Of a stretch of DNA of 64,000 bases, positions 10,066 to 21,070 are shown in pieces. Position numbers and translations under genes: made by a program. The notes beneath the pieces were generated by a model. The model worked only from the letters and a program-made list of their open reading frames with translations, ran no database searches and had not been told where the DNA came from. The stretch's first letter is position 1. The number at the start of each line of letters is the position of its first letter. Source of the DNA: Amphibalanus amphitrite (Eukaryota > Arthropoda > Thecostraca > Balanomorpha > Balanidae); the NCBI RefSeq assembly GCF_019059575.1, contig NW_024881706.1, positions 558,001 to 622,000 of the forward strand. Direction: 5' to 3'.

Positions 10066-11014
10066 GGGGAGAGCGGGGAGAGTTGTATCATGTCCAAGTT
10101 GTATCAGGGCGAATTGTGCCAAACTTATCCGATGGATGGCGCTCGCGACACGACCAGCCGACGAGGTTTTCCGGGCGCCATCTTTCCCTGTTCTGTCTTG
10201 TGGCTGAGTGGACGCGTCTCGAGGTGAGAGCCGATTTTATGTTTTTTTAATGTCATTCTAAAAAAATAAGTTGCAAGAAAATGTGTGTTCTGAGCATTTA
10301 GATGTGCACGAATTTGAAAGATCTCCGTAGCGGTGGTGAGGGTAGGTTCTAAGGCTGCGTGAGTGAAAACGGATTTCTCCAGCTGTCCGCTGTTTTTTAG
10401 CACGAAGATGTTTTTTCCAAGATGGCGGCTAGGTACATGTTGTATCAGAGCCGGGTGGGGTATGTTGTAACATGTATGTATGCATGTATGTATGGGTATG
10501 TTGCTTTTGATCGCGAAAGCTAAGCCCTGGCTCGCGTTTGTAGGTAGCTAGTCAACGCTCGTTCCATTTCGGCACAATGTGTTGGCTTCTTTGCTCTTAA
10601 CGGGCCACTTTTGCGTCTAGTCTGTTGATGTTTCGTTCGGATTGCATTGACCTAAGTTTGGTCTAATAAAGTGAAGCCTTTGAGCATACCTATGCATTGT
10701 ATTAACCCCCTTTAATGTTGTTGTTATGTTCAAAACCAGTAGCAAGCACACTCCCTGAAACGTGAAATAGTGATACAAATTACCCCACCATGTGATACAA
10801 CTCACCCAAGCCATGGGGCAAGTTGTATCAAAAACATTGTTCTATTCGGGAGACCGTAGAAGAAAAACTGGTAGAGGTAGCGGAAAAGTTACTTTGCACA
10901 AAAAAGCAGAAGAATCAAGGAAGGGGATGGTATGGAAATAATGAGTTTATCACGGATAGTTACGAGGTTATGGGTCTCGGAGTAAAAACTGATACAACCC
11001 ACCCCACTCTCCCC
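10066..11014. mobile_element. DNA transposon with TA-flanked GGGGAGAG ends, GTTGTATCA variety
   Basis: TA precedes GGGGAGAGCGGGGAGAGTTG at the left, and ACCCCACTCTCCCC precedes TA at the right, giving a TA target duplication and a terminal inverted repeat of about 13 bp. Just inside both ends and through the middle, the words GTTGTATCA or TGATACAA recur (10082, 10101, 10438, 10770, 10793, 10813, 10990). No transposase frame is seen. Two other elements in the window (22921-23942, 32217-39787) share the ends but repeat a different word. Confidence 0.8.
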
Positions 11015-12489
11015 TACTGATACCTTTGCTTATATTCTTGGTAAATGATATTCGTTTTTAGAATGGAATACATCAGTCCTTCAAATATCAACTATATAAC
11101 GTCCCAAACCAGAAAATCAAAATAAAAAAATAGAGAAACATAAAATAAAACTGTAAGGTCCGCCAGAAATGTCGACACCAATAGCAAGAAAAAGCAGGCG
11201 TTAAAACACTGCAAAATTTTGTTGGCGTTAAAGTAGGTACTGCAAAATCGAAATGGCATTAAAGTACCGCAAGGTTGCGATCATGACTTAGTGCCAATTC
11301 ATTAACGTAGAAAACAAACTACAATTTGTTGTTAGTACTTAGATATAGAATGAAAACCAAAGTTTCTGGGACTGACCTGATTTTGATCTTAGCGTCTTTG
11401 AGCTGGGATCCATGAGCAGAGTAATTGCGTATTACAAACGTATCACTATGATGAACAAGTAGGAAAATCCGTTCCTGATGCACATTTACTCGTCAATGCA
11501 TTCGGGGTCTTTGTATCAATGTCATTAGGCGTTTAGTATGTGCTAGAGTGGAGACTTTGTCCTCTTCCCGATCGTGTTCCAAAATTGTTACCTTTATGCA
11601 GTAGATTAGCGTGCGTAAGGCTTAGCATATATGACGCTCAAATGCGCCGTTTTCATATCAACACGGAATCATTGGCCTTGGAGAATGGCATTGGTATTGA
11701 CTCAGTTATTTGCCAGCTGTTGCCGTATGATGGCGCTAGTAGAGCGCTAATGTTATACGCTCTGCTAGCGCCACCATGCGGCGCCAGTTGGCTAAAAATC
11801 TGTTCAATATCACGGCTTCTGGAGAATGCCTTAGATTCATTTCATACAGATAGAAATAATTTCAAAGCTGATTGAGTTATGTTAAATGCATTTAAATATC
11901 AAACCAAGGCCATGGGTATCAGACATGAACTGCGATTTCCGGTGGGCACAGTGACTTTGGTAATTGGTATGTCAATGTCTTTGAAAAGGCAGGTAAGATT
12001 TGCAACTGGTCAGCCTTGCTTCAATTGGATTTGTGTCCATTATAAATGGATTTCAGTCATACTTACCTCATATGTTATTGGTATTTGATTTCTACAGCCC
12101 AAAATATTGTTGGGTGTGTACAGCAAACTGAATGGAAGTGATGTGTACAAACATTTGAAGTATTTTCTGGACTGCTTGCAGTTAGAACTTATTTGCTTTG
12201 TTGTAGGTGACAAGATAAGAAATTGAAGCAAGACTGACCAGTGACCAGTATGCTACAGAATAGGTAGCCCAATCTCCAGGAATATTAGAATTCAAAAGTG
12301 GAATTGGGACTTAGGAACTGGAAACTGCATCAACCATGTTTGCCAAAGTAGGTACCTATGTACCTAGTCCTACTAGGTAGCTGCTTGAATCTTTGGTCAA
12401 GGCTACTATGCTGCTTAATACCTACGATTGTGGTATGCGGCATATTCATTTTATCATAGCTTTGCGTCAAATAATCAACAAATGCCTAT
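11015..12489. other. Unassigned AT-richer DNA with an imperfect hairpin at 11711-11793
   Basis: No gene is recognised. The hairpin arms (GCCAGCTGTTGCCGTATG... and its near-complement ending GCCAGTTGGC) pair at about 29 of 35 positions with a very short loop. This could be the relic of a small foldback element or a precursor-like RNA hairpin; the sequence alone does not decide. A 111-codon frame across it (11540-11875) has no recognisable domain. Confidence 0.5.
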
Positions 12490-12629
12490 AGTGAGTCATG
12501 GGTTGAATGAAATAAGTTCAATAAAAATGTCGTGTGAGTCATGAGTTGATTTGAATCGATTCATCAAAATGTGTGAGTCATGAGTTGATTCGAATCATTC
12601 CGTTGGCTAGTTGCTCGAGTCATGAGTTG
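12490..12629. mobile_element. Left part of a GAGTCATGAGTTGATTC-repeat element, split by a hAT insertion
   Basis: Three or four copies of the GAGTCATGAGTTGATT word occur here. The element resumes at 18781-18921 with the right end matching 9480-9495. The break is exactly the 8-bp target duplication of the 12638-18772 element. Confidence 0.75.
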
Positions 12630-12882
12630 ATTTGAATCAGGGGCGTCGCCACGGATTTTTGAGTGGGGGGGTCGGGTTTCCGGTCTTCGTCTTGATGGGT
12701 AGGGGTGTTTTTAGTCACACTCCCGGTTTTTTCGTGTGCCCGGAGAAAAACCTCGGCGCGCAGCGCCGCGAAAGCAGCGGTATATCTTATTGTACATCAA
12801 TTTTGCATCGTGCATAAAAATAAAGCAGAGGTCACCTGAGGTCAGGTCACAAATGTCATGTCAAGTTCAGTGTCAATGCCTC

Positions 12883-14082
12883 TTAACCCGCGCCCTGCTG
12901 GGGGGGGGGGGTGTTTGAACACCCCCCCTTGTGGTTTTTCGCGAATATCTCAAAAACGGCGGCGCGGAGCGCCGCCGTTTCTGGTATACCTTATCATACA
13001 TCAATTCTACACATGTTGTGAAAATTTCAGACCAAGGTCATTCAAGGTCAGGTCACCAGGTCACTTGAAGTGACCTCACCTCATAAAAAGTTTCAATGTC
13101 TGTCATAGCTACACCGAGTGACCGATCGCTTTGAAACTTTCAGCGATTGATAAGAGTAACAGTATCTATAAAATGTATATCTCGGAATTTTGATATCGGT
13201 GACCTAAGGTCAGGTCAATTTTGCGACCTCCCCATTATAAGTCAATGGGAGAAAATTGAAATGCGCCTCTTTTGGACGAAAGACATTATAAACACTCCCA
13301 AACAGTGAATTACAAGTGGTTTAGTCACACTGAACATGAAAATGGTGTCCGTGACCCTTGTTTATGCCCTGAGGTCATCTTAGGTCACGAATTGTATCTC
13401 ACAGTTTTTCGCAAATAACTTTTGATAGAGGCATGCTAGAGCGATGAAAACGCCTTAGATGTGTTCAGCTCGACGATATAGATCGACTGATATGCAACAT
13501 GACCCTTTCCGGTCAGGTCATGACCTTGACCTGAGGTCAAATTTTCAAGTTGACCTTTCAAGGTCAAGTTATAGTTCATTCGATGCGTCTTGGCGAGAGG
13601 AACACGATGCCGGTAAAAGTAAGCTCGTACAAGGCTTGGGTCAAAAGTTATTGCCGAAAAACTGTTTCCGAAAAAATCGGCTATTTTTGCAGTTTTTGCC
13701 CCCTGCAGGCAAAACCGTTGACGTTAGGTCAAATCTGAGAGAATTATACTCAGAAAGGGCGTTAATAGGGCTATCGAATGCGCTTTTCCGCGGCGCTGTA
13801 GCTCTATTGGTTCCCGAGTTATGCGTTGGCTTCTTGGAAATTTTCGATATTCGACCTGAAAATCGGCGAAATTTTGCCTTCAATGACCTCTGGTGACCTG
13901 ACCTTTGACCTGACCAAAAACTGACCGAAATGATTTCGTCATTGTTTTTGACGCTCTTTCGAACGCCGCCTTCCGCGTATCGCTACGTGGCCCAGGAGCC
14001 GAGTTACAAGGGGGGGTGTTCAAACACCCCCCCCCCCCAGCAGGGCGTGGAAATCCAGGACCCCCAGCCGGGCGCGGGTTAA
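12883..14082. mobile_element. TTAA-flanked 1.2-kb element with CCCGCGCCC ends, AGGTCA-rich
   Basis: TTAA borders (12883-12886, 14079-14082) enclose CCCGCGCCCTGCTGGGG at the left and CAGCCGGGCGCGGG at the right. Hairpins with G-run arms around TGTTTGAACA lie just inside both ends. It is nearly identical along its full length to 43594-44789. Frames on both strands are not conserved as proteins. AGGTCA and TGACCT half sites are frequent, including TGACCTTTCAAGGTCA, an everted pair spaced by four. Confidence 0.88.
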
Positions 14083-15110
14083 AACTGCAATCTTGTCATT
14101 CCTATAGATTAGGTATCTCCTGACTCCTATAAGTCTGAAATTTGGTGTAATGAATGGGATTATAAGTGCCAACAGTTCATGAATCTGGGATTTTACATCT
14201 GAGAAGCGAAGTCAGGTCAAATAGGTGTGTGACCTCACCAATCATGATAAGATATGGGAAAAGCACGATGCCCTCCATGCTTTGAAAGTATATGCTAAAA
14301 ACGTTAGATACTTTTGTAGCCATGGCACCTTGTTCATTTTAGAGATAAGGTGCAGCTAATGACCAGTGGTGACTGAAATGGTCAGTCATTAGGTCATCAA
14401 AGGTCTCTAACACATTTTCGACAACAACTTTTGATGGAGACGTTGTAGAGCGATGACAGCACCTGGAGTGTGTTCAGCTCAGTAACACAGATCGATCCAC
14501 ATGTAGTAGGTTCTTTTCCGGTCAGGTCATGACCTTTACCTGATGTCAAGTTTTCTATTCAAGTTTTTAAGTTCAAATTGTAAGCCATGCGACGTGTTTC
14601 GACGAAACAAAAGCGATGGTGATAACATGAATATCATACACATTCACTGAATCATAGGTTGTTACAGAACAAATGTTTCGGCAAAATCCGTCCGTTTAGC
14701 TGTTTGGACTCTATGGTACACAAGCCTTAGACCCGAAGTCATATCTGAGGCGAAGTTGGCGAAAGAGCTTTAAAAAGCTATCGAATACGCTTTCTGTGTT
14801 GCTGTAGCTCTTATTCGTATTTTGCGGGTCGCTAAGGTAAAACGTTTACCAACGTAACGCATAAGGCGTGCTTTCGGCCCCTGATCGAGGTAGAGTTTCG
14901 CGGAAGAGCGAAAATGCTGCCCTGCCCGTGATGAGAGAAAGCCGATGATGCCCAATTTCAAGGTCTTGGCCGGGTCATCTTAGGTCAACGCCCAAAAGTA
15001 GGAAAAATATGTCCGCCTGCTAGAACTTAGTGAGCCCGTAGCTGTTATCGGGGTCCCGAGTACCTACGAGTTCGATGTTAGTCTTGAACAAAGATGATGA
15101 CTCCATGCAT
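14083..15110. repeat. Diverged AGGTCA-rich transposon body
   Basis: GTCAGGTCAAATAG, TGACCTCACC, GGTCATCAAAGGTC and GTCAGGTCATGACC follow the same order as in the 1.2-kb TTAA elements, and the phrase GTTCAGCTC occurs at the equivalent place. This looks like the remaining interior of the hAT-type composite, related to but much diverged from the TTAA elements. No gene is supported. Confidence 0.6.
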
Positions 15111-15339
15111 TTTGGGTAGATCGGGTCGGGTCAGGTCAGGTCGACCAGCAGGCTTCCTGCCGGCCATCTAGAGTGGGTGACTGACAACCACCAACGATAG
15201 CTTCGTAACATGTTGCATAACCATCATTTATCAAAACTACTTCAAACGGTTCAAACGGGCGCTAAACTCGAAATCAGCCCCAAAAACCACACTTGTAAAT
15301 GGAAGCAAATAAAACTCAAAAAAGTTAACCAGGTCCACC

Positions 15340-15746
15340 GTCAGGTCATAGACTCGTCGTACCTCCTGCAGCATCTGCCTCTCGCCGTGCCGGCGAGGAA
15401 CGTGCGCAGGCCGGCCTTATTTCATGTCCCCTACGCAAGGGTCAACACTATTAAGCGCGGCTTGTTTGTCCGCATCCCGGAAGCCTGCAACGAGCTGATG
15501 AATGTCAGGCGAGAGGCCGATATATGGCACCAAAGCTCCTACCAGTGGAGACGTACCGTCCGTCAGACCGCTCAGCGTAACACGACTTAGAGAGTGTACT
15601 CGTATGTATGTGTGTGAGACGTGTGTGATGTGCGTTGCGTGCTTATGGTGCTGCATGTGTGCAGCGTTTTTATATGAGACTTCGTCCATTCTTGGGTTTC
15701 TTTGCCTGTGGATGATGAATCAAATAAACAAATAAACAAATAAACC
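15340..15746 (+). mobile_element. 5'-truncated non-LTR retrotransposon, 3' end only
   Basis: The frame ending at 15590 carries a segment reading RRPALFHVPYARVNTIKRG followed by IPEACNEL, which resembles the extreme C-terminus of Jockey/R1-type reverse transcriptase proteins. After the stop there is about 130 bp of 3' UTR and a tail of AAATAAAC units (about 15719-15745), a typical non-LTR 3' end. The family assignment is by pattern only. No RT core remains; the fragment sits in the hAT-type composite. Confidence 0.6.
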
Positions 15747-15937
15747 AAGGTCATCCATATTCGAATCAGGGCCAATTTTTTTTTTAGAATGTAAAATTCA
15801 TGAACTCGAGGTCACTGGAAGTTTCGTTGCAATATACTCCTTTTTGCGCGTCTTATTAGGAAAGCCCCAGAGGGATCCACCATCTGACCCCATTTCCCCT
15901 ACACTGTAAACCAAATCTACAAGTTGGCTCCTTGTTA

Positions 15938-16165
15938 CAAGTTTGGTTCCAATTCGCATAGGCGTCACCTTGTCGATACCTTGTCGATTCACCAACCCCA
16001 GGCTTGTTGGCCAACAAACTAACAGCTTGTCTACAAGTTTGGTTCCAATTCGCATAGGCGTCACCTTGTCGATACCTTGTCAATTCACCAACCCCAGGCT
16101 TGTTGGCCAACAAACTAACAGTTTGTCTACAAGTTTGGTTCCAATTCGCATAGGCGTCACCTTGT
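15938..16165 (+). repeat. 96-bp tandem repeat, about 2.4 units
   Basis: Units start at 15938, 16034 and 16130 with CAAGTTTGGTTCCAATTCGC. Each continues with GGCGTCACCTTGTCGATACC and a CACCAACCCCAGGCTTG segment. A degenerate continuation reaches about 16250. The open frames on both strands simply repeat with the units and are not genes. The repeats lie just inside the terminal repeat, a usual place for subterminal transposase-binding arrays. Confidence 0.85.
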
Positions 16166-17197
16166 TGAGTACTAGTCTGGGCCTTGTGGACCTACCAACT
16201 TCTGGATAGGCATATTCGTTTCCTTGTCGGTTCACCAACCCCTGGTTTGTTGATGAACTAGCCTTTGACTGGGCATTGCTAGCTTACAAATTGTCAACAA
16301 GTAAGTGTACTAACACTCTGTTCGAACTTGTCAACAATCGCTTTGTTTGCGTTGATAAGCTTAAGAACTTACGATTCGCGTTCGTTTTCAATTGCCACGA
16401 TACTGATTCAGGAAATATTTTCTATACGGACAGGTTATTTTTGGCTGGAAGTGGTGCACAAAACCATGACTGGCATCAGTTATTGCTCAAAGGCTTGCAG
16501 TGCTGACAAGAAACTGATGGGTTATATAATCAATGAATGCATACACCATATCCATTCGGAAGTTTCTGGAATCATTAGTATTTATTACGGTCACGTAATT
16601 AATACTATTGACTGGAGACAATTCCGAGTGCATATTTTCGAATGGATGTGGTAAATGCATGAGGTAGGTATACCCAGTAGGTATACCTATCGTGCACCGT
16701 CAGCATATAAGTCTTTGAAGCAAGAACTGCTGCGTATGTGGAAGAACATGGTTTTGTGCACCGCATCAAGCCAAAAGTATAACATGCCCGAATGACGAAT
16801 ATTTCCTGAACATTGACCATAACAATCATGGCAGTTGCACCATCACGCCGATAATTCGAATAAATCATGATCGCCAACCAGATTAGCTTTTACAGCCTAT
16901 ATATGTCCAATGTTCATCAGTTAAGTTAAAAATACAAAGAGTTGAATTAAAGGCAAATAAATGTATTTATATATAAAAAAACACCGACCGCAAAACACCT
17001 GCTCACATGTGCATGCACAGGTCTGGCCCACTTACATTGCGCGCGCAGGGGAAGGGAGGCGTCTCGAACGCGGGTATAGGCACGATTAGTGCGTCCCGCA
17101 GGCCAGAGGGGGCCTCAAGCTCACAGCACGAACACCACAGTTCACAGATTTCACTTTTTACTGCACAAATGCTGGAACAGCCCTCGTCGCTGCTCCA

Positions 17198-17978
17198 GGG
17201 CCTCGTTTCATAAAAGGAATTACTTACGGCGTCCCGTCAATTATGCCAGATTTGGCGTATTTTATGCCAATTCGGTTTCATAAAGCCGGAGACCGGAGTA
17301 ATTCACGCCATCGAAAGTACGGAGCTTCATTTACGGCAAATGCTCAATTCCGGACCAATTGATGCCATTTGGGTTTCATAAAACGACGTAATTAACGCCA
17401 AATATTTTATCAAGCTCTTGATATCAGTGGTGTAAACTACGCACAAAAATGTTGCGTGATTTTGAATTAATGTGAAGATTCGAAGCTAGTTTTTAATATA
17501 TTTTATAATGTTGAGCCCGGTGAGGAAGAAAGAACAGCCAAAATGAGAAAAAGAAACTGCAAATCTTCTCTACCAGTCGCTTTTTGTGGCCACTATCGGA
17601 ATTTTGTTTATTCGCCGCGCCGCGCCACTTTCGTAGTTAGGCACTTCTGCTTAGCTGGCTTTCTGCTCTTTTTAAATATATTGTTTTAATAAAGGATGGT
17701 TATCAATATCAATTTTGTTTTTTAATAAATAATTTTTAAGATTTAAATTCAACATCATTGTTTTATGATTTCTCGTAAAAAAATAAGTGTTGATATGAAA
17801 TTGTAATTTGTAGGACGCTTGATAAATTACGGTAACTACGCAAATGTGCTTAGTTACGGAGGTGTAAACAATTCCAGTTGTGGCTTTGTGAAACGGCTTT
17901 ATTTGCGCTCCGTAGTTTGAAAGGGTGTGAATTACGGAAAGGTGTAAGTTACGGCAGAGTTTTATGAAACGAGGCCCA
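17198..17978. mobile_element. Foldback MITE with GGGCCTCGTTTCATAAAA ends
   Basis: The 18-bp ends are perfect inverted copies. The interior repeats the words TTACGGC, ATTACGCC or GTAAGTTACGG near both ends. A shorter member with the same ends occurs at 22114-22337. No coding capacity. Confidence 0.85.
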
Positions 17979-18780
17979 GGCTGCACGGCGGCCGCGCGAC
18001 AACTGCTGGTTCGAAACCCCGCTAACGGCGGGCGGCGACCGCTGATTGGTCCGCCAAGTCTGACGTCATAGGCGCATCTGACCATGTGTATGCTGACCAG
18101 CTGACCAGTACAAGTTAGGCGCCGGTTAAATAACCATGCGGCAACAAGTTTCCAAAACTGGTTAAGAAACAAACGTTGAAACAAATGTAGAGTTGGTCTG
18201 GATACTGAGAAGTTGGTGTGCATAGTAACTATTGACTCGTAGTTGTCACCTGACAAGCAATGCACCAGACAACGGCTTGTTTAAAAAGTATCAGTTGGTA
18301 AACATACCAAAAGATGATTGGTTATATTACACAAGACTTGTCAATTTGGTTTACAGTGTATGCAGGCAGGTCCGAGGGTAGCAAGGCTGAGGCTAGCCAG
18401 GTACCTCGTAGTTACTGATACGTCATCCGACGAATCGACTGCAACCATTATTTTGACAATCAGACGAACGCTTGGGTCAGTTTTGACGCGCTCGCTCATT
18501 TGAGGGATAAAAAGGGACTAAAATCATATTGTCATGCTGATGTTCTAGCCCACAACTTATTGACCTATAAGCAATAGGGACTAGGGAGCTCTTGAAGCGA
18601 TTCTGAATCTGACGTTGTATTTGTTGATGTTGCTGACGCCAACTTCCCTGACATGATAGCTAAAAAAGCATATTCAGCATCGCCAAAAGTGGGGGGGTCG
18701 ATCCCCCCGGTTCTGACGAGTGGGGGGGTCGAGACCCCCCCCCCCCCGACCCCCCCGTCGGCGACGCCCCTGATTTGAAT

Positions 18781-18921
18781 CATTTTATCGAGGAACTTGA
18801 TGAGTCATGAGTTGATTCGAATCAATTAAATTTAACATCATGAGTCGTTTGATGAATCGATTCAAATTTCCAGACTCAAACAAAGAATCGACTCAAAAAA
18901 AAATTTGAGTCGTTTACAAGT
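18781..18921. mobile_element. Right part of the GAGTCATGAGTTGATTC-repeat element
   Basis: It continues the element interrupted at 12629 and ends in GAGTCGTTTACAAGTC like 9480-9495. Near-identity with 9355-9495 shows the original order. Confidence 0.8.
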
Positions 18922-18995
18922 CTGCCAATAGCATTTATCGGCTCTTGCGGAGGATATGGCAAACCAGTGTGAACAATGAAAGTTATAAAGCTCCA

Positions 18996-19141
18996 GTAGC
19001 GGCGGAACACCTTCAATTAAGGGGGGGGGCACTGCCGACTTTTGGTCCTATTCTTTCCATGCAACGCCCATAGGGCTAATGTTAAGATGCCAAAATCAAA
19101 GGGGGGCACGGTGCCCCGGTGCCCTCCCCGTTCCGCCGCCT
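18996..19141. mobile_element. Short MITE of the GGCGGCGGAAC family, inverted copy
   Basis: GTAGCGGCGGAACACC at the left and CGTTCCGCCGCCTA at the right flank a core matching 4440-4590 in reverse, including the poly-G tract and GGGGCACGGTGCCCC hairpin. Confidence 0.85.
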
Positions 19142-20850
19142 ATGTAAAGCTCAAGTAAAAGGTTGCATGCGCCATTTTTGACATGCCACATTTCCCGAAT
19201 GTCGTTATGCCCGTGTCCGTGGGCCGTATTTGAGTCAGGATACGCATGGTTAGCAAAATAATACCTTAATATTGCGTGATAGATATTGAACGGGGCAAAA
19301 CTTATTGTGTTTCATATTTTTTTTGCACACACTGTTCAAAGAGCATATAAGTGATACCTAACTGATACGTGAAATAATGTAATAAACACGCGCAGTTTTA
19401 ATGTCTCCTGATGGTCCCCGAGACGATTTAGTGAGCTATTATCATGTCAAGGAGTCATCTACAATTAATTATCTCCCACTTCTCGCTTCAATGAAATATT
19501 TCATCGGTATGCCAAACCGACAGGCACAATATACAGTGTAAAAATGTGGAGCCGATGGAACGGACGGATTATTTTTATACGGTTCCATCTCCTCAATCAC
19601 CGGCTGTTGTCAGTATCACGGCCGAGCCGTCCGCTATTCGACCGAACCGACCCCGGGATATGCGGTCTGAGGGCGTCACACTGGGAACCGACACCCAGAC
19701 CAAGTGCGAGGAAAATAAATCCCGAAAACAAACGAGCGACCCACACAGATGGATGGAGTGTCGAGGGAAGTCAGCGCGGATAACGGCCAGACTTTGATAG
19801 GAGGGCGGGCCGGCAGCCGGCGGGCCGGACGGGACGACAGAAGACGCCTCGGACGGCCAGACGCGGGTGGCGGCGGACGGTGAGAGATTCACAGTGAGGT
19901 GAGGTCCGAGTCTGCCGATTCAGCCGACAGATGTGACACAGATAAAATATACCACACGGGAGACGGCGGGGATGGACAGGAGACAGACGGGAGACGGCGG
20001 GCAGAGACAGGAGACAGACGGGAGACAGACGGGAGACGGGCGGGAGACGGTGGGGGCGGAGAAGACGGCCAGGAGACGATTCACACATCCGTCACTCAGC
20101 ACTTTTTACGAGACTCACAGATCACAGGCCACATCACAACTCACCACAAAGTCACAGTTGAAGCTGAATGGCTGGTTCAGACGCTATCGCATGAATATTG
20201 AACCATTCATATCGGCAGTGGAATTCAGGGCAAGGCCTCAACATCTATTTACACAAGGACGATTGAAAACAATCCATCCCATCGCAGCTGGAGCGTTGCC
20301 CGATGATTTTAGATAATGATTGAGATCGATTGATTAATGATTACCGAAGATTGACCGTCTTACGGCGTTTGATTTATTATTTACGTTGAAATTATGGGAT
20401 TGACACCCCATGCCCGGACAAGCATCCTGTGCATCGCCCGTTCCAGAAAATGCCCAATAAAGAAGCTACGTAATAGTTTCAATCCATTAGCGGCTGGCAA
20501 CTTTCTTTCCTGAAAACTGTCTCTACTACTAACATGTTTGCAATTATGGAAAACAAAAATATGAAAGGCCGAGCTATTGCATTGGCAGTTGCTGTGCAAT
20601 CTACATAAAATCACATACCTATCCACCATTTGAAGACGGTGATGGCTGGCATGAATGACATTTTGAATAATCTTGGTAACTTGAAAAAGGGATCCTCGAT
20701 AAAAAAAATTGACATAGCTGTTCAAATAACACAAGCCTCTGTATCCTTGACCGTATCAACCGCGAAAGCGTGAGATATTGTGAGGTCTGACCAACAAAGT
20801 CAAGCCCACTTGCACGGCTTTGGCTTAGCCTCAATCCGTCAATCGATATA
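19142..20850. other. Unassigned DNA with a GGGAGACAGAC minisatellite
   Basis: A tandem array of about 10- to 11-bp units resembling GGGAGACAGAC occupies roughly 19958-20060. Long frames through it are products of the repeat. The rest has no recognised coding exon. In particular I looked here for the missing C-terminal exon of the HAND gene (expected to encode a GWPQHVWALEL-like end on the minus strand) and did not find it. Confidence 0.5.
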
Positions 20851-21070
20851 CCTAATAGTCGGTAAATACCAATCTGGAGAAGGTATCACAGGTGGTCCTA
20901 GTCGACAGCTCACAGAGACCTGAACTCGGGAACACCGTCACCACCGTATCAAGGAAAAGGAAACTCCCCGTGAGTCGCGAGCCTTGGACGTCCCCGTGCC
21001 ACACACAGACACACAGACACACAACACCGCCACCTGACCAAAGCGGGCCCACTCCGGCCCTCCCACTCAC

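Larger units (their letters stand above)
15900..18360. mobile_element. TACACTGTAAA-ended DNA transposon, carrying tandem repeats and a GGGCCTCG element
   Basis: TACACTGTAAACCAAAT (15900-15916) is perfectly inverted at 18344-18360. The first 11 bases match the 572-3562 element. A 96-bp tandem repeat lies just inside the left end, and a complete GGGCCTCGTTTCATAAA element occupies 17198-17978. Positions 16380-16870 contain a loose inverted repeat around CACAAAACCATG. No transposase frame is visible. Confidence 0.7.
12630..18780. mobile_element. hAT-type composite element (12638-18772) with 8-bp target duplication
   Basis: The ends are CAGGGGCGTCGCC (from 12638) and GGCGACGCCCCTG (to 18772), a perfect 13-bp inverted repeat. 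ATTTGAAT occurs immediately outside both (12630-12637, 18773-18780). An 8-bp duplication and CAGGG/CCCTG ends are hallmarks of the hAT superfamily. No hAT transposase is visible. The 6.1-kb body contains a 1.2-kb TTAA element, AGGTCA-rich DNA, a truncated non-LTR retrotransposon, and a TACACTGTAAA element with a GGGCCTCG element inside it. The present size therefore reflects later insertions into a smaller non-autonomous element. Confidence 0.85.

Noticed and set aside
13459..13896. 145-codon frame in the 1.2-kb TTAA element
   Set aside because: In the near-identical copy at 43594-44789 the frame is broken by small gaps and stops, so it is not under coding constraint.
15210..15340. First part of the frame leading into the non-LTR fragment
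   Set aside because: The similarity to retrotransposon C-termini starts only near 15340; the upstream part belongs to the surrounding repeat.
18005..18035. tRNA T-arm-like GGTTCGAAACCCC
   Set aside because: No acceptor stem, D-arm or anticodon arm can be drawn around it.
19933..20316. 127-codon frame over the GGGAGACAGAC array
   Set aside because: It is a translation of a minisatellite.
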